55,602 nt of DNA, taken from the NCBI GenBank assembly GCA_029310945.1, contig JARJFC010000027.1, positions 1 to 55,602 of the forward strand. Reading direction: 5' to 3'. This stretch comes from Leptospira sp. 96542. GTDB taxonomy: Bacteria > Spirochaetota > Leptospiria > Leptospirales > Leptospiraceae. The notes beneath the pieces are model-generated. The model saw only the letters and a program-made list of their open reading frames with translations, ran no database searches and was not told the origin of the DNA. Shown here piece by piece: positions 50,729 through 55,602 of the stretch; the stretch's first letter is position 1, and the number at the start of each line of letters is the position of its first letter. Both the position numbers and the translations under genes were made by a program.

Positions 50729-51592
50729 CTAAAAATACGTAGGAAACAAATACTTCAGTTTTTCAATCTGTTCTGGGTTCCTTTTTTCGGGAGAGGTGAC
50801 CAATGAAAATTTCGTACTTCCAATAATGGATGTATCATCAGATTTTCCAATAAAATCAATGATGGCCGCGAGTAACTGTTTGGCTGTGTCCGCATTTTTC
50901 CCCAAATTGGCGAGTACCATTTCCAAAGTTACATGTTCTTCGTCTTCTTTCCAACAATCGTAATCTGTGGTCATACAAACCATTTGGTAAAGAATTTCAG
51001 CTTCCCTCGCTAATTTGGCTTCGGGTAACACAGTCATATTGATGATATCAGCACCCCAAGACCTGTACATATGAGATTCGGCTCTTGTTGAAAAAAGTGG
51101 CCCTTCCATACAAATGAGTGTTTTGTTTGTGTGGATGGGTAAGCCAATGGATTTCGCTGCTTCTTCAATTTTTTTGGATAAACTGATCGAAAATGGATCC
51201 GCAAAAGGTGCGTGAGCAACCATTCCATTTTCAAAAAAAGTGGAGGCTCGTGCTTTGGTCCGATCAATGATTTGAGAAGGAAGACTAAAATCTCTTGGAG
51301 CAATTTCTTGGCGTAAACTACCAACAGAACTAAATGCTACAATCTCTTCTACGCCTAACTTTTTCAAGGCGGCAATATTTGCTCTTGCAGGAACTTCACT
51401 CGGATTCAAAGAATGTCCTTTGCCGTGCCTAGGCAAAAATGCAATATCTTTCCCTTTGAATCTTCCGATTGTAATTTTGTCAGATGGTTTTCCCCAAGGT
51501 GTATCCGGAAACACTTCATCAACAATTTCCATTCCATCTAAAGAATAAAGCCCCGTACCACCAATCACCCCGATTTTCACTACATTTGCCAT
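50729..51592 (-). CDS. mtnP: S-methyl-5'-thioadenosine phosphorylase
   Basis: 287 aa. It splits methylthioadenosine with phosphate to adenine and methylthioribose-1-phosphate in methionine salvage. G-V-I-G-G-T-G-L-Y, the R-H-G-K-G-H motif, P-S-E-V-P-A-R-A-N-I and M-E-G-P-L-F-S-T-R-A-E-S fit the family, and N-M-T-V-L-P-E separates it from bacterial nucleosidases. The Shine-Dalgarno GGGGGAGA is very strong. Only 12 bases separate its end from the STAS gene on the other strand. Confidence 0.95.
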   Translation of the reverse strand: MANVVKIGVIGGTGLYSLDGMEIVDEVFPDTPWGKPSDKITIGRFKGKDIAFLPRHGKGHSLNPSEVPARANIAALKKLGVEEIVAFSSVGSLRQEIAPRDFSLPSQIIDRTKARASTFFENGMVAHAPFADPFSISLSKKIEEAAKSIGLPIHTNKTLICMEGPLFSTRAESHMYRSWGADIINMTVLPEAKLAREAEILYQMVCMTTDYDCWKEDEEHVTLEMVLANLGKNADTAKQLLAAIIDFIGKSDDTSIIGSTKFSLVTSPEKRNPEQIEKLKYLFPTYF

Positions 51593-51682
51593 ATCTCCCC
51601 CTCAAAGTGCAGTTTCCAAATCTTGATTTTGGTTGCATTCGTTTTTTAGATCTAAACACTGAGGATTGCTCATGGAGTTACA

Positions 51683-53110
51683 ATGAAATCCAAATTTTTG
51701 AACACAATCGTTCTAATCGTTTTGCTCACTTTCACTAGTGTTGCCAATTCAGATCCAAAATTCGATCTATCCACCCAAGCCGATCGCAAATCGGTTAGTT
51801 TAACCATCTACAACGGAGGCATTGGCCTCGTCCGCGAAACCAGAAATATCAATCTCCCAAAAGGAGTAAGAACATTTAGATTTGAAGATGTGCCTTCACT
51901 CATCATTCCGCAAACTGTTCGTGTCAAGGGTGCTGATCCGAAAAAACTCACCGTATTCGAACAGAACTACGAATACGACCTCATTTCTCCTGAACGATTG
52001 ATGGATAAATACATTGGCAAAGAGGTCACTCTTCACAAAGAAACGAAAGACAAAGAAAATTCAGTCAAAGCAACTTTGATTGCCAATAATGGTAACCCTG
52101 TTTATAAAATAGGGGACGAAATTTCATTGGGGTATAATGGACGGATCACCGTACCAACAATTCCAGAAAATTTATTCGCTAAACCAACATTAGTTTGGAA
52201 ATTAAAAAACGAAACAGAAAAAGAACAAGCAGTCGAAGTATCTTACCAAACAAATGGATTGGGTTGGTCAGCAGACTATATCTTAGTTTTAGATAAGGAA
52301 GAAAACTCTTCGGATCTCAATTCTTGGGTAACACTTTCCAATAATTCTGGAACCGAATACAATAATGCAATCCTCCAACTTGTTGCAGGTAAAGTGCAAT
52401 TGGTTTCAAACCAGATTGCTTATTCAAATATTCGCACATCCAAAAAAACATTAGATCGGTCTTACGCCGAAACAGAAGCTGCGCCCGAATTCAATCAAGA
52501 AAATCTTTCCGAATACTATCTCTATACTTTGGACCAACCTACCAATATTGGTTACAACCAAACCAAACAAGTTCAATTATTCCAAGCAAATGACGTTGAA
52601 ATCAAAAAATACTTCGTATTTGAAAACTTACCTATGTATGAAGGAAATGAAAAAAATTTCAATAATGCTTCTGTAAAATACATTTTTAAAAATGATAAAA
52701 AAAACAATTTGGGTAGACCGCTTCCTTTAGGCACTATCCGAGTGTTTAAGGCAGATTCAAAGGGCAGACAACAACTATTAGGCGAAGATACGATAGACCA
52801 TACACCAGAAAATGAGGATGTAAAAATCAAAACTGGTGAAGCATTTGATGTGGTTGCCAATGGAAAACGATTATCCTATGAAGTTTTTAAACTCTCCAGT
52901 GGAAACAAAGCCACATATTCTGCAGAAATCCGAAACCGCAAAAAAGAAGCCATTGAGGTGAGGTTTTATGCAAATCTTTATGGAGACTGGAATATCACAA
53001 AATCAAGCCATAAATTCATAAAGGAATCATCCTCAAAAGCCTATGCCGACATTCCACTCAAAACGAATGAAGTTGTGAAGGTTGAATATACGGTAGAAAC
53101 AAAATACTAA
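51683..53110 (+). CDS. Exported DUF4139-domain protein
   Basis: 475 aa. Signal peptide (I-V-L-I-V-L-L-T-F-T-S-V-A-N-S). The mature part starts with the short strand block typical of these proteins (V-S-L-T-I-Y-N-G-G-I-G-L-V-R-E-T) and continues as DUF4139, including S-Y-Q-T-N-G-L-G-W-S-A-D-Y-I-L and W-V-T-L-S-N-N-S-G. Function unknown across bacteria. TGGAG lies 5 bases upstream of the ATG. The oxidoreductase gene starts 1 base after its stop, so the two are co-transcribed. Confidence 0.85.
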   Translation: MKSKFLNTIVLIVLLTFTSVANSDPKFDLSTQADRKSVSLTIYNGGIGLVRETRNINLPKGVRTFRFEDVPSLIIPQTVRVKGADPKKLTVFEQNYEYDLISPERLMDKYIGKEVTLHKETKDKENSVKATLIANNGNPVYKIGDEISLGYNGRITVPTIPENLFAKPTLVWKLKNETEKEQAVEVSYQTNGLGWSADYILVLDKEENSSDLNSWVTLSNNSGTEYNNAILQLVAGKVQLVSNQIAYSNIRTSKKTLDRSYAETEAAPEFNQENLSEYYLYTLDQPTNIGYNQTKQVQLFQANDVEIKKYFVFENLPMYEGNEKNFNNASVKYIFKNDKKNNLGRPLPLGTIRVFKADSKGRQQLLGEDTIDHTPENEDVKIKTGEAFDVVANGKRLSYEVFKLSSGNKATYSAEIRNRKKEAIEVRFYANLYGDWNITKSSHKFIKESSSKAYADIPLKTNEVVKVEYTVETKY

Positions 53111-53111
53111 A

Positions 53112-54698
53112 ATGGAAACAAATTACGACGCGATCATCATAGGATCAGGGATGGGAGGACTTACTTGTGCCTCCATCCTAGCACAAGTTGCCAACAAACG
53201 GGTTCTAGTGCTCGAACGCCATTTCAAATTGGGTGGGTTTACACATACTTTCAAACGATTGGGTAAGTATGAATGGGATGTAGGCATTCATTATATCGGC
53301 GATCTCAAGGAAGGTTCTATGTTGCGGTCGTTATTTGATGTAATCACAAATAAGGGGGTTCAATGGACAAAAATGAAAGATCCATTTGAATCCTTCGATT
53401 ACCCTGGGCTTCAATTCAAAGTATCTAGTGATAAAAATAAATATATAAACGATCTAAAGGTTTTGTTCCCTGAGGATACAAATGCCATCGATCAATATTT
53501 TGTAGATGTAGACGTTTTTAATAAATGGTTTGCAAAACATTTTTCACTGAAGGCCAAACCAAGTATGTTTGATTTGGCTGCAAAGTTTTTGAATTTGGAT
53601 CATATCAATGATCCGTATATAACAACCAAAGAATATATGGATCTTTTTTTTAAAAATCAAAAATTAAAATCCATTCTCTGTTCACAATGGGGCGATTACG
53701 GTCTCCCGCCCAGCCAATCTTCTTTTGTCATCCATTGTATGATTGTGGCGCATTATTTTGAAGGCGGTTATTTCCCGTTAGGTGGGTCATCTAATATTGC
53801 AGAATCTGTAGAAAAAATCGTAGAGTCCAAAGGTGGTTCTATGGAGGTTTTACACACAGTCGAAAGTATCATCATTCAAAACGACAAAGCAGTCGGTGTA
53901 AAGGTTCGTGTCCAAAAAGGAAAAAACTTTTTAGAAAAAGAATTTTATGCAGACCAAATCATTTCAGATGCTTCTGCCTATACTACTTATACAAAATTAT
54001 TGCCCAGCCATTATTCCAAAACCTTCCAACCAAGTTTGGAAAAACTATCAAGCCTTGGAGCCACATCCATTACACTCTACATTGGATTCAAAGAATCTCC
54101 CACTAAACTGGGGTTCAACGGTGAAAATCACTGGATTTTTCCAGACTTCGATCACGAATCCATTTTCCAAAATCGAAATGCACTGATAGAAGGAAAACCT
54201 CCCATGTTGTATCTTTCCTTTCCTTCACTCAAAAATCCTCTCGCAGAAGCACATACAGGGGAAGCTATCAGTTTTGCCGACTATTATTTGTTTGCCAAAT
54301 GGAAGGACGAAACCTGGAAAAAACGAGGGCAAGATTACAGCCAAATCAAAGAAACCATCGCCCAAGGGATTTTGGATTTTTTAGAGGAACGATTTCCTGG
54401 GTTTCGTGATCTAGTCGATTATTACGAACTTTCCACCCCCATCACCACGGAACATTTCACAGGCCACAAAGAAGGTTCCATTTACGGATTGGCTTGTACT
54501 CCTGAGCGGTTCCGCCAAGAATGGTTGGGTGTACGAACCCCTGTGGAAAATCTCTATCTCACTGGGGCAGACGTGAGCTCTCCTGGCGTTGCAGGGGCTC
54601 TTATGGGAGGTCTCTCTGCCTCTTCTGTGGCATTAGGCTTTAACGGTACTCTCCGAGTGATGAAAGAACTCTTCCAAAAGTCAGGAGAATCCTCTTGA
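53112..54698 (+). CDS. Phytoene-desaturase/retinol-saturase-like FAD oxidoreductase
   Basis: 528 aa. FAD motif I-I-I-G-S-G-M-G-G-L-T-C-A-S at the start, followed by the L-E-R-H-F-K-L-G-G-F-T-H-T-F block of the CrtI/RetSat group, and a C-terminal FAD site L-Y-L-T-G-A-D-V-S-S-P-G-V-A-G-A-L-M-G-G. RetSat-like enzymes saturate or isomerise isoprenoid double bonds; the substrate here is unknown. No other carotenoid gene is adjacent, although ispA lies 13 kb away. In an operon with DUF4139; the MarR gene follows 37 bases downstream. Confidence 0.88.
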   Translation: METNYDAIIIGSGMGGLTCASILAQVANKRVLVLERHFKLGGFTHTFKRLGKYEWDVGIHYIGDLKEGSMLRSLFDVITNKGVQWTKMKDPFESFDYPGLQFKVSSDKNKYINDLKVLFPEDTNAIDQYFVDVDVFNKWFAKHFSLKAKPSMFDLAAKFLNLDHINDPYITTKEYMDLFFKNQKLKSILCSQWGDYGLPPSQSSFVIHCMIVAHYFEGGYFPLGGSSNIAESVEKIVESKGGSMEVLHTVESIIIQNDKAVGVKVRVQKGKNFLEKEFYADQIISDASAYTTYTKLLPSHYSKTFQPSLEKLSSLGATSITLYIGFKESPTKLGFNGENHWIFPDFDHESIFQNRNALIEGKPPMLYLSFPSLKNPLAEAHTGEAISFADYYLFAKWKDETWKKRGQDYSQIKETIAQGILDFLEERFPGFRDLVDYYELSTPITTEHFTGHKEGSIYGLACTPERFRQEWLGVRTPVENLYLTGADVSSPGVAGALMGGLSASSVALGFNGTLRVMKELFQKSGESS

Positions 54699-54717
54699 CA
54701 AGTAATTTAATCTTTGA

Positions 54718-54735
54718 TAGTTTGATATTAAACTA
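54718..54735. promoter_or_regulatory. MarR-type operator touching the marR start codon
   Basis: TAGTTT, a 6-base centre, then AAACTA, matching at 16 of 18 positions. It ends at the base before the ATG (54736). A protein bound here would block transcription start or early elongation, so autoregulation by the MarR protein is likely. Its sequence differs from the operator at 7344. Confidence 0.55.
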
Positions 54736-55194
54736 ATGGGAACAAAATTCAAAGGCTCTAAAAAAGACACGATGGCTCTCGATGCTTTCATTAAGCTAAA
54801 ACGAGCCACTGAGTCCCTCACCTCAAGGCTCACCTCTGAGTTTTCGAAATACAATATTTCAGAAAGCCAGTTTGGTGTTTTGGAAACCCTTTTCCATATT
54901 GGACCCCTTTGCCAAAAAGAACTAGGCGATAAAATTTTGAAAAGTACGGGGAACATCACCCTCGTCATTGACAATTTAGAAAAACATAGTCTCGTTGAAA
55001 GAATACGCAGTGTAGAAGACAGAAGGTTTATCACAATCCATCTAACGCCAGAGGGAAAAAAATTAATTGAACAAATTTTTCCTGACCATGTAAAACGAAT
55101 TACAGCCGAATTTTCTGTTTTAACCGCAGAAGAACAAGAAACCTTAGGCAAAATTTGTAAAAAACTTGGTAAAAAAGAAAAACAGACAACTTAA
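54736..55194 (+). CDS. MarR-family transcriptional regulator
   Basis: 152 aa. Winged helix with L-C-Q-K-E-L-G-D-K-I-L-K-S-T-G-N-I-T-L-V-I-D-N-L-E (recognition helix) and the wing R-S-V-E-D-R-R-F-I-T-I-H-L-T-P-E-G-K, flanked by dimer helices. It lies 37 bases after the FAD oxidoreductase and may be part of, or regulate, that operon. An 18-bp inverted repeat touches the start codon. No Cys sits in the N-terminal helix where OhrR-type redox sensors carry theirs. Confidence 0.92.
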   Translation: MGTKFKGSKKDTMALDAFIKLKRATESLTSRLTSEFSKYNISESQFGVLETLFHIGPLCQKELGDKILKSTGNITLVIDNLEKHSLVERIRSVEDRRFITIHLTPEGKKLIEQIFPDHVKRITAEFSVLTAEEQETLGKICKKLGKKEKQTT

Positions 55195-55207
55195 GATACA
55201 AAAAAAT

Positions 55208-55602
55208 TTAATCTCGGTAATCCATTACCAAACGAAATCCTGCTCGCCTGTCTTCTGCTAGGTTAGGAATTCCACCGTATGACCTAGCCACTGTACTTGC
55301 ATTTTTAGCAGACTCGGCATACGAACCACCACGAACCACTTTGTATATCTTTCCAAATGAAAAACTTTTGATATGATGCCCAGGGTAAAGTTCATAAAAA
55401 CTGGATGTCCATTCAGGTGCATTCCCACACATCCCTGCAGCTCCATAAGGACTATTGCCCTCCGTTGACAATTCATAAACCGAAACTGTTTTTCCGATTT
55501 TTGATTCGCGGGTATTGCAGTACAAAGAATCATAATCGTCCCCAAATGGATATTTGGTGGCAATGATTTGGTATCCTAAGGTTTCATCCCGATTTGTGTA
55601 TT
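55208..55602 (-). CDS. Sulfatase-modifying-factor (FGE-sulfatase) domain protein, partial
   Basis: The C-terminal 131 codons of a gene that runs off the right edge with the frame still open. The part seen shows the family's features: Y-P-F-G-D-D-Y-D, then Y-C-N-T, G-M-C-G-N-A-P-E-W-T, V-V-R-G-G-S-Y and D-R-R-A-G-F-R-L-V. This fold includes formylglycine-generating enzymes, ergothioneine-type sulfoxide synthases and non-catalytic C-type-lectin-like proteins; the missing N-terminus prevents a choice. Convergent with the MarR gene, 13 bases apart. Confidence 0.85.
   Translation of the reverse strand, partial: YTNRDETLGYQIIATKYPFGDDYDSLYCNTRESKIGKTVSVYELSTEGNSPYGAAGMCGNAPEWTSSFYELYPGHHIKSFSFGKIYKVVRGGSYAESAKNASTVARSYGGIPNLAEDRRAGFRLVMDYRD

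Noticed and set aside
54681..55151. 156-codon open frame on the minus strand
   Set aside because: It lies antisense to the MarR gene, which has a recognisable winged helix. The antisense product shows no family features.

Overview
The window reads as chromosomal DNA of a Leptospira species. The signs are AT-rich DNA, many lipoproteins with loose spirochaetal lipoboxes, three copies of the leptospiral DUF1554 lipoprotein domain in two genes, a large leptospiral-type protein built of aromatic strand repeats, and dense PAS/histidine-kinase and MCP signalling. I lean towards a saprophytic or environmental species, but that is a guess. I see no rRNA, tRNA, CRISPR array, insertion sequence or prophage.

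Left part (1-31.9 kb), accessory and envelope/signalling genes: a DUF4442 hotdog protein; a DUF1554 lipoprotein; an 815-codon aromatic-repeat envelope protein; an AraC regulator with an ABM-like gene; a thiolase and its MarR regulator, each preceded by the same 18-bp operator; an unknown lipoprotein; an ankyrin protein; a 1434-aa lipoprotein with about eleven chitobiase-like repeats and two DUF1554 domains; an alginate-export-type porin; a Cache-domain MCP; a Tat-type TIM-barrel lipoprotein; a HAD phosphatase/mutase; a zinc-ribbon membrane protein; an SDR; an AraC-GyrI regulator with a VOC protein; a thioredoxin-reductase-like flavoprotein; a second MCP; a small membrane sensor module paired with a HisKA_2 kinase; and a PAS kinase overlapping a receiver-HATPase protein.

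Middle part (31.9-41.7 kb), housekeeping: pyrD overlapping an rRNA/tRNA m5U methyltransferase; a decayed flavoprotein fragment; a nitrilase-fold lipoprotein; then argG, coaD, a CPA2 antiporter, ndk, ispA and tlyA on one strand.

Right part (41.7-55.6 kb): a lone receiver; an alpha/beta hydrolase starting one base away from a PAS kinase; a receiver-first hybrid kinase; amgK-murU (a MurNAc salvage pair); pgi; galK overlapping a STAS protein; mtnP; a DUF4139 protein followed by a CrtI/RetSat-like oxidoreductase; a MarR regulator; and the C-terminal part of a sulfatase-modifying-factor protein cut by the window edge.

The most unusual signal is not a gene. Several genes with weak or no Shine-Dalgarno sequence carry inverted repeats that contain or touch the start codon (12-bp perfect stem at 21820-21854, 9-bp at 21071-21101, 9-bp at 11106-11133, 13-bp with one mismatch at 4252-4280, 7-bp GC-rich at 24540-24567), while genes with good Shine-Dalgarno sites mostly do not. 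These may be start-codon hairpins controlling translation, or operators sitting on near-leaderless promoters.
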